Positions 30,536 through 39,419 are shown, counted from the first letter of the stretch. The stretch: 64,000 nt of DNA from Nonomuraea soli (GCF_013761175.1 NZ_JACDUR010000011.1:124001-188000); one strand, 5' to 3'. Made by a program: numbers and translations. The notes: generated by a model not told the origin, from the sequence alone.

Positions 30536-31171
30536 ATGAGGCAACGTCCGCTCGCACTGATGCAGGACTCCATGGCCGACTACGAGCCGGCCATGGAGCG
30601 GATGCAGGAACTGGTCCTGGAGCGCCAGCGGGACGAGCGGCCCGACACGCTGTGGCTGCTCAGCCACCCGTCGGTGTTCACCATCGGGCTGCGCACCCCG
30701 ATGGCGCACCTGCCCGACCCCGCGCGCGGCGTGCCGGTCGTGCGGACCAGCCGGGGCGGGCAGCTGACCTACCACGGTCCCGGCCAGCTCGTCGGCTACC
30801 TGATCGTCAAGCTCGACGAGGACGAAGGCATCGTCGACTACGTGCGCGAGGTCGAGCTGCGCCTGGTCGAGGCGCTGGGCAAGCTGGGGGTGCCCGCCGA
30901 GCGGCGTGACACGCCGCCCGGCTCCGAGTTGCTCACGGGGGTGTGGACCACCACCGGCCGCAAGATCGTCTCGATCGGCATGCGCCAGTCGCGCCGGGTG
31001 ACGAGCCACGGCTTCGCCCTCAACGTCGACGGCGACATGGAGCCGTGGCAGTGGGCCGTGGCGTGCGGCATGCCCGACGTCGACATGACCTCGGTCAAGC
31101 GGGAACTGGGGGCGGCCTCGATGGACGAGGTGCGCGACGCTGTGAAGGCCGCCTTCGAGGTCCGCGCCTGA
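30536..31171 (+). CDS. lipB: Octanoyl-ACP:protein N-octanoyltransferase
   Basis: Transfers octanoyl groups from acyl carrier protein to lipoyl domains, the first step of lipoate synthesis. The 211-residue protein has the substrate-binding RGGQLTYHGPGQLVGYLI, the catalytic lysine region GRKIVSIGMR with HGFALNV, and the catalytic cysteine in VACGMPDVDMTSV. All are diagnostic of LipB rather than LplA. lipA does not follow in this window; the next gene is a convergent permease. Confidence 0.96.
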   Translation: MRQRPLALMQDSMADYEPAMERMQELVLERQRDERPDTLWLLSHPSVFTIGLRTPMAHLPDPARGVPVVRTSRGGQLTYHGPGQLVGYLIVKLDEDEGIVDYVREVELRLVEALGKLGVPAERRDTPPGSELLTGVWTTTGRKIVSIGMRQSRRVTSHGFALNVDGDMEPWQWAVACGMPDVDMTSVKRELGAASMDEVRDAVKAAFEVRA

Positions 31172-31190
31172 CCCGGAAGGCGGCACGGGA

Positions 31191-32708
31191 TCACGGAGCG
31201 GGCACCTCGTCGACGTTCCTGCGGGGTCCGGCGAACCACTTCTTGGCCGACAGGGTCCACCACAGCGAGATGCCGAGCAGGACCGCGCCGACCGCGATCG
31301 GCGCGTAGTTCACCGACGTCCAGGCGAAGCTGGGGTGGCCGGGGATGCCCGCCGGCGACAGCGGCATGACGAAGTAGAGCGAGATGATCGCGATCTCGAT
31401 CACCGCGATCCAGTTCAGCACCTTGTACCTCGGGCCGAGCGTCCACGGACCGGGCACGAACGCGTCACCCATGCGCAGCCGCAGCCAGATCGGGATGAGG
31501 AAGGCCAGGTAGAGGCCGATCACCGCGATCGACACGACGGCGTAGAAGGCCACGGGCGTGCCCGAGCCCGCGGGCGCGTAGAGCGCGGGGAGGGTCAGCA
31601 GCCCGGCGGCCGCGCACCCGGCGAGGATGGCGTTGACCGGGGTCCTGTTGCGGTCGACGCGCGACCACAACCGCCAGCCGGGCACCGCGCCGTCGCGGGA
31701 GAAGGCGTAGGTCATGCGCGACATCGAGGTCACGCAGCTCATGCCGCAGAAGAACTGGCCGATGGTGGAGATGGCGAAGACCGCGGTGGCCAGGTTGGCG
31801 GGCAGGGCGGTGTCGAAGATCGCGCCGACGAAGCCGAACTGCTTGTTGATCTCGTCCACGTTGGTCGCGGCGAACAGGAAGGCCAGGAGCAGGATCCACC
31901 CTCCGATCGCGGAGTAGAAGATCGACTGCCACAGGCCCCTGGCCGCGGCGCGAGACGCTCCGTGCGTCTCCTCCGACACGTGCGCGCAGGCGTCGAAGCC
32001 GGTGATCGTGTACTGCGTGAGCAGGAAGCCCAGCGGCAGCACGTAGAACCAGAAGGCGTTGGCGTCGAATCCGGAGTTGTTGATCGTCTCGGTGAAGACG
32101 AAGCCGATCGTCTGGTGCTCGCTCGGAGCGAAGATCAGGATCGCCACGATGATCGCCGCGCCGGCGACGTGCCACCACACCGAGATGTTCTGCAGCAGCG
32201 AGATGAGCCGGTGGCTGAAGATGTTGATCAGGGCGTGCAGCACCAGCACGATCACGAACAGCAGGAACGCGTTGGTGAGGGTGGACTCCCAGGCGCCGCC
32301 CGTGAGCCGGTTGAGGGTGATGTTGAGGAACGTCGCGCAGCCGTAGTCGACGCTGGCCGTGACCGCGACCAGGCCGATGAGGTTGAGCCAGCCGGTGAAC
32401 CACCCGTGGATGGGCTTGCCGAGTTTGGCCGCCCACCAGTAGATGCCTCCGGCGGTCGGATAGGCGCTCACCAGCTCCGACATGCTGAGGCCGATGATCA
32501 GGATGAAGATCGAGATGACGGGCCAGCCCCAGGAGATGGCGATGGGGCCGCCATTGTTCCAGGCCTGTCCGAACGTGGTGAAGCAGCCGGCCAGGATCGA
32601 GATGATGGAGAAGGAGATGGCGAAGTTGGAAAAGCCCGACCAGGTGCGGGCCAGTTCCTGCTTGTAGCCGAGTTCAGCGAGTCGTTTCGCGTCCTCGTCG
32701 ACTGTCAT
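31191..32708 (-). CDS. APC family amino acid/amine permease
   Basis: A 505-residue transporter with about twelve membrane helices. The opening ELARTWSGFSNFAISFSIISILAG and the later PTAGGIYWWAAKLG are typical of the GABA/choline-type ACT branch of APC permeases. Its ATG overlaps the last four bases of the phosphotransferase gene (ATGA), so import and phosphorylation of the same small amine is likely; ethanolamine, choline or a related aminoalcohol would fit the kinase (inference). The stop lies 20 bases from the lipB stop. Confidence 0.92.
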   Translation of the reverse strand: MTVDEDAKRLAELGYKQELARTWSGFSNFAISFSIISILAGCFTTFGQAWNNGGPIAISWGWPVISIFILIIGLSMSELVSAYPTAGGIYWWAAKLGKPIHGWFTGWLNLIGLVAVTASVDYGCATFLNITLNRLTGGAWESTLTNAFLLFVIVLVLHALINIFSHRLISLLQNISVWWHVAGAAIIVAILIFAPSEHQTIGFVFTETINNSGFDANAFWFYVLPLGFLLTQYTITGFDACAHVSEETHGASRAAARGLWQSIFYSAIGGWILLLAFLFAATNVDEINKQFGFVGAIFDTALPANLATAVFAISTIGQFFCGMSCVTSMSRMTYAFSRDGAVPGWRLWSRVDRNRTPVNAILAGCAAAGLLTLPALYAPAGSGTPVAFYAVVSIAVIGLYLAFLIPIWLRLRMGDAFVPGPWTLGPRYKVLNWIAVIEIAIISLYFVMPLSPAGIPGHPSFAWTSVNYAPIAVGAVLLGISLWWTLSAKKWFAGPRRNVDEVPAP

Positions 32709-33583
32709 GGGGGGTCGCTCCTTACCTTGTCGATCAGCTGACCGAACGATGGGTCATTCAGATCTCGTACGGCCTGCGCGAACTTGTCGGCCGCCTCGGC
32801 TGCGTAGTCGAAGTCGGCCTGCCTGGCCATGAGCCCGTGGTGGACCGAGAACCAGAGCGTCCACGTGAGGTTCGACATGATCAGGAAGAGCCGCACCCTG
32901 GCCACGTCGATGCCGTACGCCCTGGCCAGCCTCGCCGTCCGGTCAGGGTCGAAGTCCGCTTCCGCGGCGATGTCGCCCAGCTCGAAGGCGGGATCGTTGT
33001 TCCCGGAGAGCTGGTAGTCGACGATCCGGACACCCGAGAGCGTCAGGATGAAGTTCTCCGCGAGCAGGTCGTTGTGGCACGGCACGGTCGGCACGCGGGG
33101 CATCGCCCGCTCGATCTCCCACGCCAGGGGGAGCACGTCGTCGTATCCGGCAGGCCTGTCGAGCCCGTTGTCGCGGCAGATGCGCAGGAACTCCCGCAGC
33201 TTGTCGAAGATCGAGAAGTCGTTGACGAACCGGGGTCCCGCGTGCAGCCGCTTGCAGGCCTTGGCGATGCCCTCGATGTTCGCCGCGACCCCCGCCGCGT
33301 CGAGCGTCACGCCGTCCAGGTACTCCAGCAGCAGCACGTGATGGTCGTTCCACCGCATGACCAGCCCCGCGCCGACCCCGGTGGAGGCGGCCAGCGCGGT
33401 GTTGGCGATCTCCTGCTCCAGCGGGATGCCCAGCCCCGCCACGCAGACCGCCGGATCGAGCACCCGCAGCAGCCAGCGGCGTCCGTCGTCGCATTCCACC
33501 CGGGAAATGCGGTGGCTCAGGCCGCCTTTGATCGGAACCTCGCGGACGGGTAGCCCCGCCCACTTCTGGACGAGCTCGATCAT
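32705..33583 (-). CDS. Choline/ethanolamine kinase-like phosphotransferase
   Basis: A 292-residue APH/choline-kinase-fold enzyme. The catalytic loop is CHNDLLAENFI (HxDxxxxN) and the metal-binding motif is IVDYQLSGNNDPAFELGD; the early KGGLSHRISRVEC replaces the P-loop as in LicA-type kinases. ATG 33583 is chosen because AAAGGAG stands six bases upstream. The gene is coupled to the APC permease that follows. The natural substrate is not proven; an amino alcohol is likely from the family and the partner. Confidence 0.88.
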   Translation of the reverse strand: MIELVQKWAGLPVREVPIKGGLSHRISRVECDDGRRWLLRVLDPAVCVAGLGIPLEQEIANTALAASTGVGAGLVMRWNDHHVLLLEYLDGVTLDAAGVAANIEGIAKACKRLHAGPRFVNDFSIFDKLREFLRICRDNGLDRPAGYDDVLPLAWEIERAMPRVPTVPCHNDLLAENFILTLSGVRIVDYQLSGNNDPAFELGDIAAEADFDPDRTARLARAYGIDVARVRLFLIMSNLTWTLWFSVHHGLMARQADFDYAAEAADKFAQAVRDLNDPSFGQLIDKVRSDPP

Positions 33584-33642
33584 GCAGGACTCCTTTTGGC
33601 CTACATTTAGACCATTCGGCTCTCGTGCGCTAGCCCTGGTCT

Positions 33643-33665
33643 TTATTACGGACAAGTCCTAATAA
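33643..33665. promoter_or_regulatory. Candidate operator TTATTA-GGAC/GTCC-TAATAA
   Basis: TTATTA (33643-33648), one base, GGAC, AA, GTCC, TAATAA (33660-33665) forms a ten-pair dyad with one unpaired base, just upstream of the OmpA-domain lipoprotein start at 33676. TAATAA could also serve as the -10 of a short-leader transcript. Confidence 0.5.
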
Positions 33666-33675
33666 GCTGCGGTAA

Positions 33676-35220
33676 ATGATTCGCAAAGCGATGTCCGCGG
33701 CGGCCGTCCTGGCCTTGGCCGCCTGTAGTCCGGCGACTCAGTCCACAGCTCCGACCCCTTCCCCGCCCGCGGCCTCCAGCGCGGCTCCGGCGCCGGCGGG
33801 CTTCACGCGTACGGCGCTCGCCGGCCTGCCCGCGGAGCCCTACGAGCTGACCGTGACCTCGGTCGAACGCCAGGGTGAGCACTCGCTGCTCCGGATGGAG
33901 ATCATCCCCAAGGCCGACGACGAGAACACCAGCGGGCAGGGTGCTTTCAGCGGGATCACCGACGACGACTTCTCGCGCTTCTCCCTGATGGACACGGTCG
34001 GCGGAAAGGTCTACCGGCCGCTTCTGGAGAAGAAGGACGGCAAGGCGTACGGCACGCGGCGGGAGTTCTTCCTGTATTCGGACGTCCGATATCCGGTAGA
34101 GGTTTACTTTCCCGGCCTGCCCGAGGATCTGAAAGAGATCACCGTGGTCGCCCCCGGAGCCCTGGGGGAGTTCGCCGGAGTGCCGGTCGGCGACTCCGAG
34201 CCGGGGCCGCCCCCCGCACCGACCGAGAAGGACGGCGACCCCGTCCCGGGCGACGTGGTCCGCTTCCCCGTCGAGCAGCCGGGCGGCACGCCGTACGTCC
34301 AGATCGAGGACCTGCGCGAACTGGTGGAGTCACCGCAGCGCTCGACGCGGGACGACGGCGAGACCGAGACCATCGCCCTGCGCAGCGACGTGCTGTTCGC
34401 CTTCGACAAGGCCTCGCTGACCGCCAGGGCCAGGTCGGTGCTCGACGAGGTGGCCGAGGAGACGCGCCGCCGCGCCGACCCGGCCAAGCCGCCGGTGGCC
34501 ATCGTGGGACACACCGACGGCAAGGGCTCCGACGCCTACAACCTGCCGCTCTCGCTCAGGCGCGCCAGGGCCGTCCAGGCCTACCTGGAGGCCAGGCTGG
34601 GCTCCGACTACGTCTACCGGGCCGGCGGCAGGGGCGCGGCGGAGCCGGTCGCGCCCAACGAGGTGGACGGCAAGGACAACCCCGACGGCCGGGCGCGTAA
34701 CCGACGGGTGGAGATCTCCTACTCGATCAAGCAGGAGACCGCAGGCTCGGCCGGCACCACGACGACCACCCCGGAGCGGGGCGGCATCGCCGACTCGGCC
34801 TTCCACGAGGACGACGGCGAGGTCGTGACGAGCTTCGAGCGCCGGGCCAGGGCCACCACGCTCAGAGTCGACGTGCACCCCTTCTACCGCGACGGCGCCT
34901 ACCTGGTGGGCGTCTTCGACGTGACCAACACCGGTGACGGCGACCACAACTCGGCGTTCACGCCGTTCGGCAGCATCATGCACCGGTGGTCGTCGAGCGC
35001 CGACTTCGCGCAGTTCACGGTGGTCGACCCGGAGAGCGGGGCACGCTACTTCGGCGTGCGCATCGGCGAGGAGGACCACGCCGAGGGGCGGTTGCTGTTC
35101 CTGAAGCCGACGATGAAGAACCGGGTGTTCGTGTACTACCCGGCTCCTCCGGACGGCGTCACCAGCGTCACGCTCGACGCCGGCGACGACGGCGTCCACG
35201 AGGAGATCCCGATCCGTTAG
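33676..35220 (+). CDS. OmpA/MotB-domain lipoprotein
   Basis: A 514-residue predicted lipoprotein: basic start, hydrophobic AAAVLALAA and lipobox LAAC at about residue 17. The Ser/Pro/Thr-rich linker leads to an N-terminal domain of unknown type (45-170), then an OmpA-like peptidoglycan-binding domain at about 232-352 with VGHTDGKGSDAYNLPLSLRR and the end motif NRRVEISYS. A further C-terminal domain (residues 375-514, VDVHPFYRDGAYLVGVFDVTN) is unassigned. It should tether the membrane to the wall. The stop overlaps the convergent PfpI gene by four bases. Confidence 0.9.
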   Translation: MIRKAMSAAAVLALAACSPATQSTAPTPSPPAASSAAPAPAGFTRTALAGLPAEPYELTVTSVERQGEHSLLRMEIIPKADDENTSGQGAFSGITDDDFSRFSLMDTVGGKVYRPLLEKKDGKAYGTRREFFLYSDVRYPVEVYFPGLPEDLKEITVVAPGALGEFAGVPVGDSEPGPPPAPTEKDGDPVPGDVVRFPVEQPGGTPYVQIEDLRELVESPQRSTRDDGETETIALRSDVLFAFDKASLTARARSVLDEVAEETRRRADPAKPPVAIVGHTDGKGSDAYNLPLSLRRARAVQAYLEARLGSDYVYRAGGRGAAEPVAPNEVDGKDNPDGRARNRRVEISYSIKQETAGSAGTTTTTPERGGIADSAFHEDDGEVVTSFERRARATTLRVDVHPFYRDGAYLVGVFDVTNTGDGDHNSAFTPFGSIMHRWSSSADFAQFTVVDPESGARYFGVRIGEEDHAEGRLLFLKPTMKNRVFVYYPAPPDGVTSVTLDAGDDGVHEEIPIR

Positions 35221-35756
35221 GCCCGCCTGAAGGTGTCGATGGCGGCCTGGCAGAAGGCCTTGAGGTCGTCGGGCTTGCGGCTGGTGACGAGAGTGCTCTG
35301 GCCTGCCGTACAGACCACGACCTCCTGGTCCACCCAGGTCGCGCCCGCGTTGCGCAGGTCGGTCCGGAGGCTGGGCCAGGACGTCAGGGTGCGTCCGCGC
35401 ACGACGTCGGCCTCGATGAGGGTCCAGGGCGCGTGGCAGATGGCGGCCACGGGCTTGCCGGACTCGAAGAAGTCGCGGACGAAGCTCACGGCGCCCGGGA
35501 CGGTGCGGAGGTAGTCGGGGTTGGCGACCCCGCCGGGCAGGACGAGGCCGTCGAACTCCGCCGAGGAGGTGCTCTCCACGGTGGCGTCGACGGCGAACTG
35601 CTCACCTTTGTCCAGGTGATTGAAGCCCCGCACCTGTCCCTGCTCGGTGGAGACCAGCAGGGCGGTACCACCGGCCTGCTTGACGGCCTTCCACGGCTCG
35701 GTCAGTTCGATCTGCTCGACGCCTTCGGGGGCGACGAGGAATGCGATGGTCATCAT
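35217..35756 (-). CDS. DJ-1/PfpI family protein
   Basis: A 179-residue type 1 glutamine-amidotransferase-like protein of the YfkM/YhbO branch. The nucleophile elbow is AAICHAPW with Cys at about residue 107, preceded by LVLPGGVANPDYLR. Such proteins act as glyoxalase III, deglycase-like or stress proteins. The start is ATG 35756 or the next ATG. It is divergent from the copper chaperone, and the region between contains a CsoR-like operator that might affect both. Confidence 0.92.
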   Translation of the reverse strand: MMTIAFLVAPEGVEQIELTEPWKAVKQAGGTALLVSTEQGQVRGFNHLDKGEQFAVDATVESTSSAEFDGLVLPGGVANPDYLRTVPGAVSFVRDFFESGKPVAAICHAPWTLIEADVVRGRTLTSWPSLRTDLRNAGATWVDQEVVVCTAGQSTLVTSRKPDDLKAFCQAAIDTFRRA

Positions 35757-35777
35757 GGGGGTCCCCTACCCATGATG

Positions 35778-35796
35778 TACCCCAGGGGGGTATAGT
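35778..35796 (+). promoter_or_regulatory. CsoR-like operator overlapping leaderless promoter
   Basis: TACCCC-AGG-GGGGTA (35778-35792) is a perfect G-tract dyad like those bound by copper repressors of the CsoR family. It runs into TATAGT (35791-35796), a good -10, six bases before the ATG of the copper chaperone at 35803. The transcript is probably leaderless and repressed when copper is low. Confidence 0.6.
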
Positions 35797-35802
35797 GACG
35801 CC

Positions 35803-36066
35803 ATGACGATTACGACGTACCAGGTCGAGGGCATGACGTGCGGTCATTGTGTGAGCTCGGTGACCGCCGAGGTGGGCAAGGTCGCGGGTGTCAGTGAGGT
35901 CAGGGTGGACCTTGCGGCGAAGGCGGTCACCGTGACCAGCGCGGGGCCGGTTGACGAGTCGCTGATCGGCGCCGCGGTCGCCGAGGCCGGCTACGAGCTT
36001 GCTCCCAAGGTCGAGCTGCTGCCGCAGGCGGGTGGTTCGTGCTGCGGAGGCGGTGGCTGTCACTGA
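35803..36066 (+). CDS. Heavy-metal-associated domain protein, copper chaperone-like
   Basis: An 87-residue CopZ-like protein. The metal site is GMTCGHC at residues 10-16, in a complete ferredoxin-like HMA fold (about 1-68). A C-terminal tail GGSCCGGGGCH adds three Cys and a His, a second possible metal site not found in standard CopZ. No CopA ATPase or CsoR gene adjoins it here. A perfect hairpin plus five T's follows the stop, so it is a single-gene transcript. Confidence 0.92.
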   Translation: MTITTYQVEGMTCGHCVSSVTAEVGKVAGVSEVRVDLAAKAVTVTSAGPVDESLIGAAVAEAGYELAPKVELLPQAGGSCCGGGGCH

Positions 36067-36416
36067 CGTCGAGCGGAAAGAGGCCGGGCCAGTGCCCGGC
36101 CTTTTTCGTGCGCCAGCCAGGCGGCCAGCCCGCCCGCGGTGTACCAGAACAGGTCGGGGGCGTTGAAGGTGCTGCCGAGGAGCGGCTGGAGCAGTGGAGG
36201 AATTCCCGCGATCTGGGCGAATTCGATCAACCAGCTGGCGCCGACGGCGATCAGTGCGGCCCAGAGGGGTTTCAGCGAGGGCCGCACGAGCAACACCAGC
36301 AGATAGATCAGCACGGTGTAGAGCGCGTCCCCGAGGTAGGGCCAGCCGGTGAACTTTCTCGTAGCCAGACCTGCGGCAATGGTGATCATGGCGGCGACGG
36401 CGAGGCGGGGGCGCAT
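36060..36416 (-). CDS. DUF2809 family membrane protein
   Basis: A 118-residue protein with four predicted membrane helices (AVAAMITIAAGLATR, ALYTVLIYLLVLLV, ALIAVGASWLIEFAQ, LFWYTAGGLAAWLA). The pattern TRKFTGWPYLGDALYTVLIY and the ending around FNAPDLFWYTAGG are those of DUF2809, whose role is unknown. The 3' end overlaps the end of the copper chaperone gene by seven bases, and that gene's terminator lies inside this coding region. Confidence 0.85.
   Translation of the reverse strand: MRPRLAVAAMITIAAGLATRKFTGWPYLGDALYTVLIYLLVLLVRPSLKPLWAALIAVGASWLIEFAQIAGIPPLLQPLLGSTFNAPDLFWYTAGGLAAWLAHEKGRALARPLSARRQ
36082..36106 (+). terminator. Rho-independent terminator of copper chaperone gene
   Basis: GGCCGGGC (36082-36089), CAGT, GCCCGGCC (36094-36101), then TTTTT (36102-36106): a perfect GC-rich stem with a tetraloop and a T-run, 15 bases after the stop at 36066. 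It lies within the convergent DUF2809 coding region. Confidence 0.85.
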
Positions 36417-36555
36417 ACCCCAACGGTAACGTCTGAAAATTTACGTCGCGGAATGCAACAAGAATGAAACAATTCTCCGTCATTCGTTGACGCACGCCAC
36501 CCCTAGGGTGTGCCTTCTTCTCAACAGGTAACCCCCGCCTGAAGGTGAGGCACAG

Positions 36556-38373
36556 ATGACTAAATGGCTCGCGCGCCTGGCGGCGCTCGGGGTCGTGTTT
36601 TTGTTGACCATCCAGGGTCAGGCCGCCTTGGCCAACCCGGAAGGTAAGAAGGTTCTGCGGATCGGCTCGACGCAGTCCGTCGACTCGATGAACCCGTTCA
36701 AGGCGGTTCGCCTCATCGCGGGTCAGTTGCAGCGCTGGTCCTACCTGTTCCTCACCACGCCCGACCCCAAGACCCTGGCGCCCAGCCCGGACCTGGCGGA
36801 GTCGTGGGAGACCTCGCCCGACGGTCTCACGTGGACGTTCAAGATCCGCGACACCAAGTGGTCGGACGGCACCCCGGTGACCGCCCACGACGCCGCCTGG
36901 ACCTTCAACAAGATCATGACGGACGACAAGGCCAAGACCGGCAACGGCCCGGCCGTCGAGAACTTCGAGACCGTGACGGCCACCGACGACCGCACCCTCG
37001 TCATCAAGACGAAGGCGCCGCAGGCCTCGATGCTGGAGAACCCGATCCCGATCGTGCCGAAGGCCGCCTGGGAGAAGCAGGCCGACATCGGCGCCTACGA
37101 GGCCGAGGACAACCCTCCGGTCAACGGCATGTACATCCCGTACGAGCAGAAGAAGGACCAGTACGTCAAGCTGAAGGCCAACCCGGACTACTGGCGCGGC
37201 GCCCCCAAGATCAGCGAGCTGCAGGTCATCTTCTACGAGAACCCCGAGGCCGCCATCGCCGGTCTGAAGAAGGGTGAGATCGACCTGATCGGCCGCCTGG
37301 CCGCCCCGCAGTTCGAGGCCGGCGCGGGCGACGCGACCATCACGCAGTGGAACACCCCCGGCCGTCGCGCGGCCTACCTGCAGATCAACCACGGCGCCAC
37401 CACCAGCGACGACAAGCCCGTCGGCGACGGTCACCCGGCGCTGAAGGACGTCAAGGTCCGGCAGGCCCTGCACTACGCGATCGACAAGCAGGCCCTGGTC
37501 GACCAGGTCCAGAACGGCCTGGCCGTCCCCGCCGACGGCTCGATCGTGCCGCCGATGTACCAGGACTTCTTCTGGCAGGCCGAAGGCGCCGACAAGGTCT
37601 CCTTCGACCTGGCCAAGGCCAACCAGATCCTCGACGACGCGGGCTACAAGAAGGGCGCCGACGGCGTCCGCACCATGCCCGACGACCCGGGCAAGAAGCT
37701 GGAGTTCCGCTTCACCATCCACACGGAGACCCCGACGGAGGAGAAGCTGGCGCAGTACCTCACCGGCTGGTTCAAGGAGATCGGCATCACGCTGACCACC
37801 AAGCAGCTCGACTCCAACCAGTTCACCGAGGAGACCGGCTCCACCGCGCTCTTCGACATCGCCATCAGCGGCTGGTCGGTCAACCCCGACCCGGAGGAGG
37901 TCCTGGCCACGCACCTGTGCAGCCGGCGGCCCACCCCGACCGGTGACGGCGGCGGCACCGAGTCGTTCTGGTGCAACAAGGAGTACGAGGACCTGTACAC
38001 CAACCAGCTCAAGGAGCTGGACCGGGCCAAGCGCGCCGACCTGATCAAGCAGATGCAGAAGAACCTCTACGTCAACGCTCCGGTCATCGCGATCTACTAC
38101 CCGAACAACCTCGAGCTCTACCGCAAGGACAAGATCACCAGCATCGAGCCGGTGCCCGCCGGCCGCAGCGGAGAGGGCATCCTCTACGGCGGCAGCAGCG
38201 GCTGGCCGATGTACACCGCCGACGTGAAGGCCGACCCCGGCAGCGCGACCGCCTCCGGCGGCGGCTCCAACACCGGCCTGATCATCGGCATCATCGGCGG
38301 TGTGGTCGTCCTGGGCCTCGCCGGCGTCCTGCTCGCCAGGCGCCGCAAGACCACGGCGGACGACCGAGAGTGA
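36556..38373 (+). CDS. ABC transporter substrate-binding protein (family 5) with C-terminal membrane anchor
   Basis: A 605-residue peptide/nickel-type binding protein (SBP_bac_5): KVLRIGSTQSVDSMNPF, DLAESWETSPDGLTWTFKIR, then VRQALHYAIDKQALV. The N-terminus is a plain signal peptide (FLLTIQGQAALA) without a lipobox Cys. Instead, after a Gly/Ser linker, the C-terminus has a membrane helix (LIIGIIGGVVVLGLAGVLLA) and an RRRK stop. So it is tethered at its C-terminus, unlike usual lipoprotein binders. A ribosome site (AAGGTGAGG) lies six bases upstream. First gene of a five-gene importer operon; the end overlaps the next start by four bases. Confidence 0.93.
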   Translation: MTKWLARLAALGVVFLLTIQGQAALANPEGKKVLRIGSTQSVDSMNPFKAVRLIAGQLQRWSYLFLTTPDPKTLAPSPDLAESWETSPDGLTWTFKIRDTKWSDGTPVTAHDAAWTFNKIMTDDKAKTGNGPAVENFETVTATDDRTLVIKTKAPQASMLENPIPIVPKAAWEKQADIGAYEAEDNPPVNGMYIPYEQKKDQYVKLKANPDYWRGAPKISELQVIFYENPEAAIAGLKKGEIDLIGRLAAPQFEAGAGDATITQWNTPGRRAAYLQINHGATTSDDKPVGDGHPALKDVKVRQALHYAIDKQALVDQVQNGLAVPADGSIVPPMYQDFFWQAEGADKVSFDLAKANQILDDAGYKKGADGVRTMPDDPGKKLEFRFTIHTETPTEEKLAQYLTGWFKEIGITLTTKQLDSNQFTEETGSTALFDIAISGWSVNPDPEEVLATHLCSRRPTPTGDGGGTESFWCNKEYEDLYTNQLKELDRAKRADLIKQMQKNLYVNAPVIAIYYPNNLELYRKDKITSIEPVPAGRSGEGILYGGSSGWPMYTADVKADPGSATASGGGSNTGLIIGIIGGVVVLGLAGVLLARRRKTTADDRE

Positions 38374-39419
38374 CCGCTCCGATCGACACGGGACCCGCCG
38401 CCGAAGTGGCGGCGGGTCTTCCCGAGGATCGCCCCGCCCGTGGCACGCTCCGCTACGCGCTGACCAAGGTGGGCGGGGCACTGGTCAGCATCGCCATGGT
38501 GATCGTGGCGACCTTCTTCATGTTCCGCCTGATTCCCGGCGACCCGGTCATCGCCTACACGCGCGACGTGCCGCTCAGCCCCGACCAGATCGAGTTGCTG
38601 CGCAAGCAGATGGGGCTGGACCAGCCGGTGTTCAACCAGTTCATCGACTTCGTCGTGCGGGCGGTGCGCTTCGACTTCGGCACCTCCTACGAGTACCGGC
38701 GGCCGGTCATGGACCTGATCGGGGAGAAGGTCGGCTCCACGCTCCTGCTCACCGGCGTCGGCCTGGTCATCGCGGTCAGCCTGGGCCTGTGGCAGGGCAC
38801 CCGCGCGGCCTGGAACCACGGCGGCCGCTTCGACCGCTACTCCACGGCGATCTCGCTGGTGCTCTGGTCGGTGCCGACGTTCTGGCTCGGCCTGCTGCTG
38901 CTCATGACCCTGGCCGCGGGAATCGGGCCCATTCCGGGCATGTTCCCCACCCGGGGCATGGACAGCGTCGACGCGCCCGACGGCTTCGCCTACATCCTGG
39001 ACGTCGCCCATCACATGGTCCTGCCCTGTCTCACCCTGGTCGCGGTGGTCTACGCGCAGTACCTGCTGGTCATGCGCTCCTCGCTCCTCGACGAGATCGG
39101 CCAGGACTACGTGACCACGGCCAGGGCCAAGGGGCTGCGCGACGACCTCGTACGGCGGCGCCATGCCGTGCCCAACGCCCTCCTGCCGACGGTCACGCTG
39201 GTGTTCATCCACATCGGCTTCGTGGTCGGCGGCGCGGTCACGGTCGAGTACGTCTTCTCGTGGCCGGGGCTCGGGCTGCTGTTCGTCGAGGCGATCAAGG
39301 GACCCGACTTCCCGGTGATGCAGGGCGCGTTCCTGGTGGTCTGCATCGCGGTGATCATCATGAACACGCTGGCCGACGTGGTCTACCACCTGCTCGACCC
39401 GAGGGTGAGGGCGGCATGA
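38370..39419 (+). CDS. ABC transporter permease, DppB/OppB type
   Basis: A 349-residue membrane subunit of the peptide-type importer. GTG start overlaps the stop of the binding-protein gene (GTGA at 38370). Six helices are predicted; MFRLIPGDPV near the N-terminus and the EAA loop around YVTTARAKGLRDDLVRRRHAVPN are the landmarks of DppB-type permeases. It ends ATGA with the second permease. Substrate unknown. Confidence 0.94.
   Translation: MTAPIDTGPAAEVAAGLPEDRPARGTLRYALTKVGGALVSIAMVIVATFFMFRLIPGDPVIAYTRDVPLSPDQIELLRKQMGLDQPVFNQFIDFVVRAVRFDFGTSYEYRRPVMDLIGEKVGSTLLLTGVGLVIAVSLGLWQGTRAAWNHGGRFDRYSTAISLVLWSVPTFWLGLLLLMTLAAGIGPIPGMFPTRGMDSVDAPDGFAYILDVAHHMVLPCLTLVAVVYAQYLLVMRSSLLDEIGQDYVTTARAKGLRDDLVRRRHAVPNALLPTVTLVFIHIGFVVGGAVTVEYVFSWPGLGLLFVEAIKGPDFPVMQGAFLVVCIAVIIMNTLADVVYHLLDPRVRAA

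Noticed and set aside
35602..38481. 959-codon minus-strand frame across 35.6-38.5 kb
   Set aside because: Antisense to the copper chaperone and the binding-protein gene; it shows no domain and ignores their ribosome sites.
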